Assembly: GCA_007644065.1 (NCBI GenBank)
Contig: VJWN01000012.1
Coordinates: forward strand, 1,105,758 to 1,169,757
Source: Margaritispora aquatica
Taxonomy: Eukaryota; Ascomycota; Leotiomycetes; Helotiales; Discinellaceae
Direction of reading: 5' to 3'
Length of the DNA: 64,000 nt
Shown here: piece by piece, positions 9,484-25,058 of the stretch
Layout of the letters: each line of letters opens with the position of its first letter
Position numbering within the stretch: position 1 is the first letter of the stretch
The notes under the pieces: model-generated
Database searches by the model: none
The model's input: only the letters and a program-made list of their open reading frames with translations
What the model was told of the DNA's origin: nothing
Position numbers and translations under genes: made by a program

Positions 9484-11377
9484 TGGCTGAATGGTCTTTG
9501 GTCACAAGAGCGGTATTGAATATGGTGGCAAGGGAAATATCATCGAATGGATTCTTGGAAAGGCGTTTTGAGGACACACTAAGGGCGTTATGGTCAAATT
9601 GTAGCATACGGAAACTGCTCATACTGTTCCGAAGCGAGGAACTCGGCACAAGAAAACTTGTGCTAATGTATTTCATAGATATGAAGCTCACGTCCCGAGT
9701 CTATGCATTCATCCTGACAGTTTTTAGGTGTCACAAACGTGCTTCGCTATCTGAATCAGATGGTCTACCTGTGATCGCCGATCTCTGCCCTCCAGACCCC
9801 CATTCGTGTACTTTACTTCGCATCTTAAGTCACGATTCGATCTCTGCTACGAAGCGATGATATTTCTATGAGCAGGGACTTTGATTTGAGGATTGAAAAC
9901 GTGATGCCAAATATTCTTTGTTCGTTTGGAACTACCAAGTGGTTAGTTGTTTGTCCTGATCATGAATCAACCAAAACCATACCAATTTCACGCTCGGATT
10001 CCCATCTTCTGTTCCTGCGTAGTTTTCTTGCTGTTCACTTGCTATTCTCTCTAATAGGAGAAGAATAAAGGAAATTTCCACCAGATACAATAGCTACAAA
10101 ATATCTTAGAACATTCAGGCCAGGAGGTGTAAGACAGGCCACGGCAACGCACAAGCAAAGAAGCAGGGCCGTGACAGCGTAACATTGCAATGATACTCTC
10201 GAAGATGATAGTCAAGTCATCACATTTCACGCACAATAATACACACCAATCACGCCACATGAGCGAGCGAGCGGTACCGTGCACCTGATAGATCAAGCGC
10301 CACTACGAAGCAAATAACCCTTACGATACAAAGCCTATCCTGACTTTGAAAGTCAATGCAAGGAGCCTTTCTAAATCCAGTAGGGCATAACAGAGAAGTA
10401 GAGAATTTGTCAAGACTATTGTTATTGTGGTCGTCAACATATGCATCGCTAAAGTCCTCAGCATATATGGATTCATTGTCAGATTCATTATTTTCAACTT
10501 TACAACACAAAAAACACCGACTATAAGTTTTGTGTCTTTGGGAGAGGTTTTGCAGCTACTGAGTGTCAAGGAGCCTAAGCAAGACCCGAATGAAAACTAT
10601 CATCTCATGATTAAAGCTTGTCCGCCACAGGTGTCTGGCTGCTGTCGATATCAGGGCTCAAAGAGGTATCATGTGCATACACAAGTTTCAATATCATACT
10701 AGAGTTTCGTGCTCGTATGATAACCCCCCATCTTTCGTTAGTCAACCCGAGGTCTTAGTCAATACCTTGACTATGCGTGCAGTGGGTATCTCTGCTTTGT
10801 CGGTTATGGAGTTTTGATACTGATAAATATAAGTACTCTCCACAGTTTTTGCATGTCCTTTGACTCGATGTGATCGAGTAACAGCAACCAACCCTGGCAA
10901 TCAAAAGCGAAACCTTATCGCACACCCATGTCATCTGGACAGAGTGTTCTCACATACAGTGGCCAACTCCACCATATCCCACCATATCAGAGACAAGCGT
11001 GACAGGATTGCTGGGCAGCCCAGAGCCTTGTGACTGCCGAGATGGTTGTGCACGAATCAAAAGTCATTCCTTTGTGGAACTCGCCTTTCTTTCTAGGGCC
11101 GCGGCGCGCGAAACGTCTAGTAACCAAAAAGGCTGGCGAGGCTTGAGTCTGCCCCACGAAGAAGCAACACTACCTTGGTGATCAAGGAGCTTTTTAGGAT
11201 CTTGAGATGCGCAAATCCTCTGCATCTCTCGGTACTGGCATTCTGGAAAAGACGGAAAGAAATTGGGTATCCAAATCATAGCTGATCAGGAAAAATAGCG
11301 GGCTCTGCTGCAATACCAAAGTGCCGGCTTCAACAAAACATTTGCGGCTCCCCTAGTCTTTTTTACACACCACTTGC
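9484..11377. other. intergenic region, no confident gene
   Basis: This holds the U1-C 3' UTR and the upstream region of the NCS1 permease. A frame overlapping U1-C continues to 9860 but runs through U1-C introns and is a shadow. The other frames are short and lack motifs. Confidence 0.4.
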
Positions 11378-13505
11378 ATGAGTGGAGTGTTAGAGGCGAC
11401 GACATTGTATATAAATCCAATGCCTGGTCAACCTCAGAATGGAGAACCATACTCTTATGTTGGTTCATTCTTCTCAGAATCACCATCAAGTTCCAAGGAA
11501 GAGGAAACTCAACCACTACTTGCCGGACCTAGTAATAGCTCGAAACGACGGCGTCACAGTACCACAACACTAGATTCAACATTTAGTATTTCAGAGAATC
11601 AAAATTTGAGCCGATCGTACCATTCCTCAGACGAGGCAACATTTTTCGATTTTATTATGGAGAAGGTCAATAATACTCGACTCGGGTACTTCCTCGACAG
11701 AATCGCAGTTGAGCAGGAACATGGCTTGACCAATGCTCAACTCATGCTGCACAACGAGGATCTAAAGCCAGTCGAGCCGGAAAGAAGGCAATGGGGCCCG
11801 TGGAATTTTGTCGGATTTTGGGTTGCTGATTCCTTCAATATTGTGAGTCCAGCTGTCGGGTGTAGGAAAATGCTTGAATACTAAACCAATATTAGAACAC
11901 ATGGATGATATCGTCCTCCATGATATCAAGCTCTGGATTAAGCTGGTGGCAATCATGGATATGTGTGTGGCTTGGCTATACTATCGCGTAAGTCAACTTT
12001 TCTCTGTACCTGTTTTCTTTACATAAATTTGGGAGCTGTTCATCTAATGAAGCATAGAGCAATCTTCGTCGCAATAACCGGAAGAATCGGTGCTATGTAC
12101 CACATATCCTTCCCTGTTGTTGCTCGCTCTTCCTTTGGAATCTGGGGTGGACTGTGGCCAGTATTCAATCGTGCAGCAATGGCATGCATCTGGTACGGTG
12201 TGCAGGCTTGGATTGGAGGCGAATGTATTCGACTGATGATCTGTTCCATCTGGCCATCTTTCACCAACATTCATAACGGCATCCCAAATTCGGGCACTAA
12301 CACACGAGACTTCCTATCTTTTTTCATCTTCTGGCTCATTTCCCTCCCGGCTATTTGGTTTCCTGTCCATAAGATCAGACATTTGTTCACTGTCAAGGCA
12401 TTTGTTGTTCCTACTGCTGGAATTGCCTTCTTCATCTGGGCTATTGTTCGTGCTCATGGCATCGGTCCAATTGTACACCAGCCAAATACTGCTCATGGCT
12501 CTAAATTAGGCTGGGGAATGGTCTTGGGCATCATGTCCGCCATTTCGAATTTCGCGACTCTGATTGTGGTGTGTATATCATCTACCTGCTCAACCATAAT
12601 CCAAACTAATTTCAACTCAGAACGATCCTGATTTCACTCGTTTTGCACGCAAACCACAAGATGCCTTATGGTCTCAAGTACTGACAATTCCAATCGGATT
12701 CGGAGTTACCTCTTTCATTGGTATCATCGTATCCTCTTCCTCGACAGTCATCTTCGGAGGAGAACCAATATGGAATCCACTTTCGTTGCTACAAGCCTTT
12801 CTCGACGAAGGAACTAGCAAGAACCGCGCCGGCGTGTTCTTGATCGCAGCAGCTTTCACTCTCGCACAACTCGGTACTAACATCGCAGCCAACTCTGTCT
12901 CGGCCGGTACAGATATGACAGCGCTGCTGCCCCGCTACATCAACATCCGCCGCGGAGGCTACATCTGCGCCCTCGTAGGAATTGTCATGTGTCCATGGAA
13001 TTTGCTCTCTTCAGCCAACAATTTCACCACCTACCTCTCCGCATATTCAGTCTTCCTCTCCTCAATCGCTGGCGTCATGATCTCCGACTATTACTTCGTT
13101 CGTCGTGGATACCTCGAAATCCGCGAGCTCTACTCCGCCCGTAAGACCTCACCGTATTACTTCTGGTTTGGCATCCACTGGAGAGGATATGTTGCTTACG
13201 TTGCCGGCATACTCATCAATATCGTCGGATTCGTCGGTGCGATTGGCAGGGAAGTCCCCGCCGGTGCTCAATACATCTACAACCTGAACTTCTTCTGCGG
13301 CTTCATCGTCGCCGCAGGAACTTACTATCTCCTTTGCAAGATCTCGCCGATCCCGGCCACTTCTGAAGTGTGGATGGAGGTCGGCGATCTAGTTGAAGAT
13401 CCTAGAATGGCGTACGGTTCCGAAAACGAATATGAGAATGCTACTGCTAAGGTAACCAACGGTGGACAGGTCACCAAGAGCGGAAAGAGTGGCGTAGACG
13501 TTTAG
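11378..13505 (+). CDS. NCS1-family nucleobase permease (uracil/allantoin/uridine Fur-type)
   Basis: The 650-residue plasma-membrane symporter has introns at 11843-11895, 11988-12057 and 12569-12620. A long polar N-terminus of about 130 residues precedes some 12 membrane spans. Family hallmarks are [13 protein letters not shown] in the first spans, [29 protein letters not shown] and [15 protein letters not shown], the last restored by splicing. This arrangement matches the Fur subfamily (Fur4, FurD, Dal4, Fui1) better than the Fcy subfamily. Substrate cannot be assigned from sequence: uracil, uridine, allantoin and thiamine carriers all share it. The start is the ATG at 11378; an in-frame ATG at 11420 is the alternative. 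The first intron donor is GTGAGT. Confidence 0.9.
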
Positions 13506-14808
13506 ATTCTAGACTACACTGGGATAGATTATAGGCAGGCTTTGACTGGATTTATTAGATAGATACCCATCGGGTGGTTACTACAGGCGTTTTTTCACTC
13601 ATGAGATATCCAATAGAATGCGCGTAGTTGGCTGTTTGTTTGGCGTTTGAGGGTACTCTGTTGGTTCGGATATTGAATATACTATTTTGCTGATTACATT
13701 AACTCAACCTCTTGGCGCCGATGTGTCATGTGTGCACCTGTGCTGTGTTCATACCTCGTTCCAAGAACTAAGAAACTAAAGATTTGTTTTTTGGTATCAG
13801 GTCAGCTTGTGGCTCGTCTCTTTTGTGTAGCCTGAACGTAAATGAGGCGGATTGCTTACCATTGTGATGCAAATGAGCCTTATCACTTCCAAGGGAACAA
13901 ATACCGAAGACAATACCACACTACAACAGAAATTCACAACGCAAGCAGGAGATACCCATCCCCCATGTTTCTCTAGGCAAAAATTCATGTCCTGTTCATT
14001 CAGCTCTCGCTAGCTACATAGTACTTTCCAATTTGTTAAAGACAAGCTACCTCAAGACTCAACGGATGATATCGAGAAATTACAATCGTCTCTCATGTTT
14101 CTCTTAGCAATGGAGATGACTTTTACAGTAAACAATAGAGAATTTGTACACCCACAAAGAAATCACCTTTCAACAAGCATCAAGCTAGATAGTATTGTGT
14201 CAACTGGTCACACACGGTAGAAAGACAAGCCACGTCAAATTCTCGAAGAAACCTGGTCTCATCTATTGCAGCAGACAGAAAAGGTATTGATCGGAAAATC
14301 TTAAAACTACTGCATTGACTTCTCAAAACACCAAAAATATCGTGCTACATAGCATTGCTAGCCCTTTCTCCACCTTCCTTTATGAGGCTAGACATATCAA
14401 CACAGATCCTTATTCCTGGAAGAAGTGAGGAGTAGAGATTCTCAACTACGCTGAAACACAACTTGCTGCCAAACATTTTCCATGCCCATGCTGCCTGCCT
14501 TCTGACGTAATATCTCGACTTATAATAAAAAGAACTCGACGTCATTTTCATCCTCCAAAAGCCACCAAACTGCCCTACGATGCCATGAGAACACAAAGAG
14601 AGTCTTGAAGAACGCATGTCTTTCGTTCAGGGTATTGATCCATTCCAAGTCCGCGCCAGCCGTTCCGTTAATCCAACCAACGCCATTCACACCAAAAAGC
14701 CAGCTGCTGCACTACTCGTCTGAGCAAGAGCTCTTCGTCGTAAGTGTCATATCCTTCTGTCCCAAACCACCACTGCCGCCGCTGTTCATGCCTCAACCCA
14801 AAACCCTC
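13506..14808. other. convergent 3' intergenic region
   Basis: This lies between the stop codons of the permease and SNF1. It is AT-rich with no coding signal I can support and no RNA gene recognised. Confidence 0.4.
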
Positions 14809-17384
<2,576 letters not shown>

Positions 17385-18335
17385 GATCTAGAGCAAAGGG
17401 TTGCTGACGAGGGGTGTTGGTGTTCTTGGAGGGGAGACTGGGGAAGTTGACGTTGAGCGCCCCACCACTTTATGACGAGGTTCTGAGATTGTGGGTTGTG
17501 ACTACAAGCTTTTGTAAGCATGGCAGTCTGGATGTTTGTAGGACTTGAGTTCCAGCTTTAGTGTCTTCGATCTATCACTTGATTGAAGCCCTTTGCAAGT
17601 GTTGTCTCACAAATCCTGATCCGAAATAGATTGAGAGGTTGTTGTCCAAACAATCAACTGCTGGACAGCTCGACAGGCCCTTAGCGATTGTGGGGTAATA
17701 AAGTTACACGGTCTAGACGCTCAGCTGATTAAAGTATTCAGTTGACCTGAATATGAAAATGTTCACAATAATCTCTTACGGGGTTTTCATTTTCAGTATC
17801 ATGAATCGCTTAGAGCTGCCTGAATGGTTCATAATTCTTATGCGGGCTAATCTTGCCCAAAGAGAAATCGTAGGCTAGTACAGCGTGATTGGTCCATACC
17901 TGGTGCTTTACGGTTATGGTAGGGAATCAATATCTTTGTGATTGAGTAGCATCAATTGTCTATTGGAATACACAACAAGGTAATATGTAGTTCTAGATAT
18001 GCAGCACAATCCGTAGTTGAATTGTTGTTACATTGAAACCCTTCTATTTAGTTCTGTGATACTTCATGGTATGGATAACATTATGTAGATCATTGCTACA
18101 TATTTGTACATGTACATAGGAGGTGTATTCGTGGTGTGATGAGACTCCGTCAGATATAACGCGCCATGCATCCTTTCGCCCAGGCCGCAAATAATAAAAT
18201 CGATACGTTGGGCGTTTCTGGCGATCGCTGATAGCTACTCGTTTTGGCTCCAAAGATGTTATCATGATACCACACATAACACCACCGATGAACACACAAA
18301 TCTGGGGAGATAGTGGCTCCTCAAACTGTCCCTCC
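17385..18335. other. SNF1 upstream region
   Basis: This lies between the SNF1 start and the 3' end of the next minus-strand gene. A minus-strand frame (18044-18346) overlaps the end of that gene, lacks an early ATG and has no known motif, so I leave it uncalled. Confidence 0.4.
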
Positions 18336-19247
18336 TCACTTTCCACCTTTCTCCTCAGTCCTCAACCTTTCTAATACCTTTCCCCTGATAAAGTCACTCA
18401 GGCCAAGTATTCCTTCTCTCGTAACCACCCTATAGGTTCCACTTGCCTGCCAATTCCCCTTCCCATCCACGAACTCTCCACGCCCATCAACCTCCAAGCT
18501 ACCAAATATATCTTCTGGCCAAGCTATCCTTCCGTAATCAGGTGGTGCTCGCAGATCACTTACATGCACCCAACCGCCTCTGCCACCACCTCCTGCACCG
18601 CCTTGAGAGCTTGCTCCTCCAGCTCCATCCCCAACCTTGCTATTCCTACCTCCAGCGCCTTTCCCACCACCTCCTATGCGCCCTGCCTGCTGAGGGAAAA
18701 ACATCCCACCACTACCGAGCGCAGATCCAGAGCTCGAGGCAAAGGCTGCTGCTTGACCTTTGACCATTGGGTCATCTGCAGCGCAGTCTTTCATCACATC
18801 TTGTATGATGGATAAAAACTTCGGGTTTTCCGTAAGAGAGTCGGGAGTTGGTGGTAATGCAGTCGTAGTCCCTATCGCGAGCTCCGCAGATGGGGGATTT
18901 GTGTCTAGAAGTGTGAGAATGTGTTTTCGTCCGTTAGAATTGGTATCTGGAAACACGTACTGTCGCCCTATTAGCTTGAACTCAAGAAGATGAACTGGTA
19001 AGGGCAAGTATCCATGAGCTTACGATGTTTGAATTGGATGGCAACGTCGATAATGAACGTACACATTGTAAAATGGGTGATAATCGCAAAGATCTGCGAA
19101 ATGTGGCAAGTGACATTTTTTCTTACAGTATTTGGAGTTTGTTTCGACAAAAAATGATCGGAAGTTGGAGAGCTTGAGCTCGGGCAATGACGATGATTCC
19201 AAGACCCTTGACCAAACCAACTGGTCGGCTACATGCTGAGTGCACAT
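18336..19247 (-). CDS. uncharacterised protein with glycine-rich linker
   Basis: I do not recognise a named family. The main exon (18336-18994) encodes an N-terminal segment, a helical stretch ENPKFLSIIQDVMKDCAADD, a Gly-rich low-complexity linker, and a well-formed C-terminal block (WVHVSDLRAPPDYGRIAWPE, then GSLEVDGRGEFVDGKG and TYRVVTREGILGLSDF). The block has the look of a small folded domain. The main frame has no ATG at its 5' end. I join it to an upstream exon (19127-19247) through an intron at 18995-19126 with a GTAAGA donor and CAG acceptor, giving 259 aa. The first exon is the weak part of the model. There is no signal peptide or membrane span. Confidence 0.6.
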
Positions 19248-19559
19248 TAGTATTTCACCTCATCGTCGGTCAATAGCACTGTAATATTTTAGGCTATCAG
19301 GGTTATAACACGCAGCTCGCACACGAAATAAAATTCACTTTCAAAAATGAGCGAGATCAGACCGAGATATACTTTAAATGGTATTGTATTGTCTTCCGCA
19401 GCGTACATGGTAGCATAAGAGCCATGACACCAGGGGCAAAAAACGCATCGCTTGCAGAAATAACACACCCCAAGCCATAGCTATCAGTACGCCGGTTATG
19501 TGTACAAGCCCGTATAAGCTCGCCACTGTCATCACTGTCATCAACATTCAACTCCACGT
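19248..19559. other. intergenic region between two minus-strand genes
   Basis: About 310 bases follow the glutamine synthetase stop codon, and nothing is recognisable in them. Confidence 0.4.
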
Positions 19560-20993
19560 CTACTTATCTGCCTCAACTGCGCCATACATCTGCCAGATTC
19601 ATTAGCAAGTGGTCAAGGATTAAGTTGTAAGGAGTTTGAATGGTATACTTACAGTCTCCATCATGATACCAGTAATTTGGTAAGGATCAGCATTGGAAGC
19701 TGGTCGTCTATCCTCGAAGTAACCGTAACCCTTGTGGCCACACTCTCTGGGAATACGGATGGAAGCACCTCGGTTGGCAACACCATAAGTGAAAGAATCG
19801 ATGTTACCAGTCTCGTGCTTGCCAGTAAGACGCATGGTGTTGTCCTCACCGTAAACGGCGATGTGCTCCTTGTGGCGGCCTTCAAGCTTCTTGATGGCAG
19901 CCTCAATGTGCTTCATACCACCTGGCTGACGCATCTCCTCGCTGGAATAGTTGCTGTGGAGACCGGCTCCGTTCCAGTCACCTGGAATTGGCTTTGGGTG
20001 GAAGGAGATCTTGGCACCAAACTCCTCGGCAATGCGGTGAAGAAGGAAGCGAGCACACCAAAGTTGATCACCCACTATTGTAAAGCGCGTTAGCCGGTTT
20101 ATCCAATCATAGGAAAGCATGAATAATACTTACACTCAATACCTTCGCAAGGACCAACCTGGAATTCCCATTGTGCAGGCATGACTTCGGCGTTTGTTCC
20201 TGAGATCTTAATGCCAGCAAACAAGCAAGCCTTGTAGTGAGCCTCAACAATATCTCTGCAGAAGACCTTGCCAGCACCAACACCACAGTAGTATGGGCCC
20301 TGAGGACCTGGGAAACCTCCAACTGGCCATCCATATGGTTTGTCAAGCATGTCAAGAAGGGTGTACTCCTGCTCAAGACCGAACCATGGCTTATGGGATG
20401 CGTGAGCCTCCATCAGCTTGGCGCACTCGTGGCGGTAGTTGTACTTGTTAGGAGTTCCATCGGCATTCCAGCACTCGTTGATAACCAAGATGTTGGGGGC
20501 ACCACGGAATGGATCAGGGAAGATAGCAACAGGTCGGAGGTAGACATCGGAGTTGTCGCCTGGGGCCTGGCCAGTGGAAGAACCATCGAAGTTCCACTCT
20601 GGGAGATCCTCAACCTTGAAAGTACCAGATGATGGAACTTTGGTGAGAGTCTGTGATGGATTGTGTTAGAATCGCAAATCGACAAATTTCAGCAGTGGGA
20701 GGCGGGGTCAACAGGGGTGATGAATGGTTGCGCATGCTCACCTTGGACTTGGAACGAACACCGCTGAAGGAATCGATCCAAATGTACCTGAGGTAATGAT
20801 AAGTATGGATTTTGAATTGAGGAATTTATATGCGCAAGTGCGTCCGCACACTTACTCTGCCATAGCAGTTCCCTTCTGGTCGAGGCTCATGTACTTCAGC
20901 AACTGTGGAATGTCAACAATCAATGGCGGGGTTGTTTCCGAGGATCGGACCACTTACGTTTGCTGTGTACGAGACAGTGGTAGAAGTCGCCAT
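19560..20993 (-). CDS. glnA: glutamine synthetase (eukaryotic type II)
   Basis: This cytosolic enzyme makes glutamine from glutamate, ammonia and ATP. Six exons were resolved with introns at 19590-19652, 20075-20133, 20651-20741, 20788-20855 and 20903-20957, giving 365 aa, the normal length. Conserved blocks include [57 protein letters not shown] and [11 protein letters not shown], covering the metal, ATP and glutamate sites. The first coding exon is only 36 bases and the last 30, so single-frame gene finding would miss both ends. A TGATAA site upstream fits control by an AreA-type GATA factor, which is known for this gene in fungi but unproven here. Confidence 0.97.
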
Positions 20994-21172
20994 GTTTGCG
21001 AATTGAGGGTATTGTTGAACTGGGAGAAGTTCGAATTGTTTGGAGGAAGAAAGAAGACAGACAGAAGAACCTGAATGTAATATGGAGAATGGAGTGGGGA
21101 GAGAAGTTGTCGATGGGGAGGACTCTTTAAGTATTTAAGGCCAGCTCCCACTCCTTCCTTCTAGCTGCTCTC

Positions 21173-21178
21173 TGATAA
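21173..21178 (-). promoter_or_regulatory. GATA-type site upstream of glutamine synthetase
   Basis: TGATAA matches the HGATAR consensus of fungal nitrogen regulators and lies about 180 bases before the start codon. One short motif can occur by chance. Confidence 0.35.
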
Positions 21179-21361
21179 CGGCGGGACAAGATGCAGAATG
21201 GGGACCCAGAATGGGGTTAGGCTAAATTCGTCCAAGTCTCAACAGAGGGGTGGGGCAACCTAGTCAAGTGGAACTGACTCAACTTAGAAATAGGTACCTA
21301 CTTTGTACGCACTAGGTTAACCAGAAAGGACGGTATGAAACTCGCACTATTTTAGGTTACT

Positions 21362-21507
21362 CATTATTGTTATTATTATTATTAATATTTTTCATTATTC
21401 AATATTATTATTACTACCTAGGTAGGAATTATTTTTATATTAATTATTATCATTATTATGTATGGTTATTATGTATGGTTATCTACCTACCTACCTACCT
21501 ACCTACC
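21362..21507. repeat. AT-rich ATT repeat followed by a CTAC microsatellite
   Basis: An imperfect ATT/TATTAT run spans about 21362-21480. It is followed by six perfect CTAC units at 21483-21507. Both lie in the upstream region of glutamine synthetase. Confidence 0.9.
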
Positions 21508-24500
21508 ATGTGAGCTAGTTGTGTACTTCATAGGTACTTAGATATTGAACACTTATGACTTTGCGGAGGTGTCCTAGATACCCTAGGTAGAATTGACAAT
21601 CTAAAGAGACAAAACCAGACAAACCGACAATCAAAGATTAAAGAACGTCCACCATGTCCTACCTCACCTACCTATTCAGCCATCCAACCACCATCAAGCT
21701 GTTAGAATAGTCAAACGACCCCTCGGCGCGGGGGCAGATCACTATCGGTGTTTCTACCGCTCACTTTCACCCACGATAGTCGGATTCTACGATTCTACGA
21801 TCTACCCAGCAGCGAGTGCCACTTACCGATGCTCCAATTTCCAACCTCCTCAGGTTCTCCTCGTCAAGCGTCTATCCTTCCGGCCACAAAGAAGCAAAAC
21901 AACACTTTGCTTGGGCTGAGATGCGCATTAGAAACCTCGTTCCTTGCCAGATCAGAGAGAATATTTTTCCTTTGCTTGTTAGCCCCGACTTTTCATTGCA
22001 CACGACCTCTTCTTCCCCCAGCTTTGCGGTAATTTACAGTGATTTGAGGTCTTTATGGGCAATTTTGAAGAAACTTCCCCTCCAGCGTCAGCCACCAACT
22101 CCGGCGTGTCCAGATCTTAGCCCTCGACCTGTCCAAGACCTGTCCCAAGCTCGAAACACACCAAGCCCTGATTCGAATTTCTCACCATGTGCTCTCGTCA
22201 TGCAGGTCACGTCTGCAGCGAACAGGACCTTTTTCAGATGCATCCCACGCTGCTATCCAGATCTCAAGTTGCTGCAGCAAACCAGATCGTGGGAGGCGCC
22301 TAGCAAGTGTGAAACTACCTACCTCCCTTCTGTCGAATACCAAAATCAGAATTCAGATGGAAGAGCAGGCGATGCTAGTCGAGAGTATTCACAACCCAGC
22401 TGGCAATTCACTATTTACGCCGTCTTTTCTAGGATCTGCCGTATTGGCTTCTTATTACTCCGTACAAGCCAGTTAGATACTTTTCAGCACTGCACATATG
22501 CTATCAAAAGCCAGCAGAAATCACTTCACTCTTTGAGTTGCATACCAGTAACTGCCTGAGTCTTTAGCCCTGTTTTGGTGGATTTGACCAACTTAGAGAT
22601 ACCCATTCATCATATGGAAAATCGAAAATCAGTCCACTCCAGCTACAGAGAGATATCTCCATTTCGACCCCTCGGTTCCACAGCGTCAGCGTCAGAGGCA
22701 GCAAGGGTCCAGCAGAGAATTTGTCCATTCATTGCAACTTGAACTGCCCGGGAATAGAACATCACTTTGTCTCTGGTCATGCAAGTTCCCCCACATACGA
22801 CGCCGCACGCCTCCCGTCAGCAACTGCAATTCCTTTTCGTAACACCCAAATTACCCTGGTATCCCTCCAACGAGCCATTTGTTCACACCCTCCCGCGAAA
22901 ATAAGTGCTTTCGTTTTGTACCCCCAAATATATTGTTGAGAAAGTCTATTGCCTCATTCTCAGCGTCTTCCTGAGTCGAGTTCCTTCAGCTTTTACAAAT
23001 GGAAATGTTCTTACGGGACAATGGAAACTTCTCCGTTCGGTCGGCTTCTGTAGCAATTGGATGGGTCAGGATCCTCGGCGGGGAAATGGGACTTCCCTGG
23101 CCTCGGCGCAAAAGCCACAGCGATAAGGATTTGGTAATTGCTGATTGGTGTTGGGGATCCGACAAGGGTAAAACAGTCGAGTAATCCGGCCGTTGGTTCG
23201 CTGGAGAGCAGTGTGGATCATGATTGGGCCATGCCAGGTACGAAAGTCTAAACCCGTATATATGGTCACGTGTCACTACTTTCACTACTTACCTACCTTT
23301 AGCTGGAAATGGAAGCAGTTCAATGTTCTAATGTTCTAATGTTCTGGAAATCAATTGCTTCAAGTCCAGCTTCCGTTTTCCGTCCTTACTGATACTCCGT
23401 CACCTAATTCAAAGCAATAGGACGTTGGAAAGAAACAACCTCAAGCTAGCATAATATGTTTTGCTCTCACAGGATACAATACAGATTTCTCCTTCCATTC
23501 CACGGATATTACCTCGTGCATAATTCATGCTAGCAAATTGGAGGCTAAGGATGAGCAAATTCAACATCATGTCGGCCATATTGATTTCTAGGAAGATTTA
23601 TGTGAAAGTATGCGCGCCCAAATCGAAATCTAGCAAGCTCTATCCAAATACTGGCTGGATGTGCCATGCTTCATAACATTAAGCAGATTCAAAGAAAGCC
23701 ACTTTGACTAGCTTTGCTCATGCGAGTTTGCTTGGGCAGAGATCACCCTCCCCTGCCTGAATGTGTAACCATTCCGAGTATCTTTCTCTGCACCTTGCTC
23801 GTAGTAAGACTGACATATTTCAGTGCAATTCACTTCCATTATCTACGCAATATCTCGTTGTGCGATCTCCACTCAGATATACAATGCAGTTTCCTGGAGT
23901 ACGGATTCAGTTCATAGCCGTCTCACCACTTTAATGACCTGTTTCGTGGACGGACCCACGTAGCATGTGCACAAAAAGTACAAACAGTCAACGTTGTACA
24001 AGCCAGGCTCAGCAACTGCTTAATTTCCTTCAAGTCACTTCATGATTAAGCTAGATAGCGATATCTGGTACCTGCTTAAGAGACTCTAGAGTTCTACGGG
24101 TTATAGGGATAGAGGCTACTGAAAATGTTTCCTGCCTATAGTCAGATACATTTGGTTTCATCTAAACTTTCGGAGATGCCTTCCGAGCTCGCTTGCCGTG
24201 GATCTGGGACAGTTGCGATTCTGTGCAAGCGCAACCCCGCTTCCGCCTGGACCTGCCAGGTCGGCACAAGAAAAGGGGTCAGTCGGCTTGTAAGGCTAAT
24301 TTTGGCCTTCGAAAGGTACTTTCGGTGACTTCGGCATTGAAGCCCGATCAGCGAGATTTCAGCCTTAGCTGACCGAAACTTACTCAAACATGTCGAAGAA
24401 GAAATTCGCCAGAACGGAAAAGGTCATACCCGCACAACGTAGAAGAAGCAACCATGTTCCATATGTCTCTCGGTGTTTCCGTTCCAAGACCGGATTTCCA

Positions 24501-25058
24501 CTGTCATCATGTTGGCCTTCCTCGAGAAATACATATGCCCTAACCATAACATTTCTTGAGGGCATTGTTAGTTTCAATCAAAGGGTTTGAATTTGTTCAT
24601 AATATGCTCGAGGTTTGAGTTTCTAAGAACGACTTCATCGTTTGGTCCCCTAGAAACAGCCTCGTATCTAAAGTCAAAATAAATTCTAAACCACAATACA
24701 CTGCAACAAAGTTGAGCAAGACAGCTAGTCATTCTTTCTAGTATCGAACTCAAGAGTGAAGCATGTGAATCCCGTATCTATTTAAAACAAAACAAGTCGG
24801 GAAATCATGTTGGGGAATGGCCTCGCGGAACCAGCCACGCAGGTTCAATAGCAATTGAAATTGCAGGTGCCTAAGCAGTCTGAATGGACGTCTCACTGCA
24901 ATACTGCTCTGATGGAGATAGTTTCTGGCCCAGATCTTGCCATCGCATGTAATACTTGGAGGATTCAAACGCTAGTTCGAGTTTACCACAGGCTCTCTCA
25001 ACCTTTCAGAAATGGACTGAAGTTTCAAGATAGATCGAGAAAGATCTTCAAGTTTTGA

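Larger units (their letters stand above)
20994..25058. other. 4 kb gene-poor region upstream of glutamine synthetase
   Basis: This holds the glutamine synthetase promoter and then about 3.4 kb with no gene I can support. The longest frame (21816-22559, plus strand) opens with GTG, its first ATG comes some 35 codons in, and it has no recognisable domain. A short AATGTTCT triplication occurs near 23320-23345. Possible contents are a long non-coding transcript, decayed sequence or a multi-exon gene of unknown family. Confidence 0.4.

Noticed and set aside
8988..9860. 290-codon plus-strand frame over U1-C
   Set aside because: It runs through U1-C introns in a different frame and extends past the U1-C stop without any motif.
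21816..22559. 247-codon plus-strand frame
   Set aside because: It opens at GTG with the first ATG about 35 codons in, has low-complexity Ser/Pro content and no recognisable domain.
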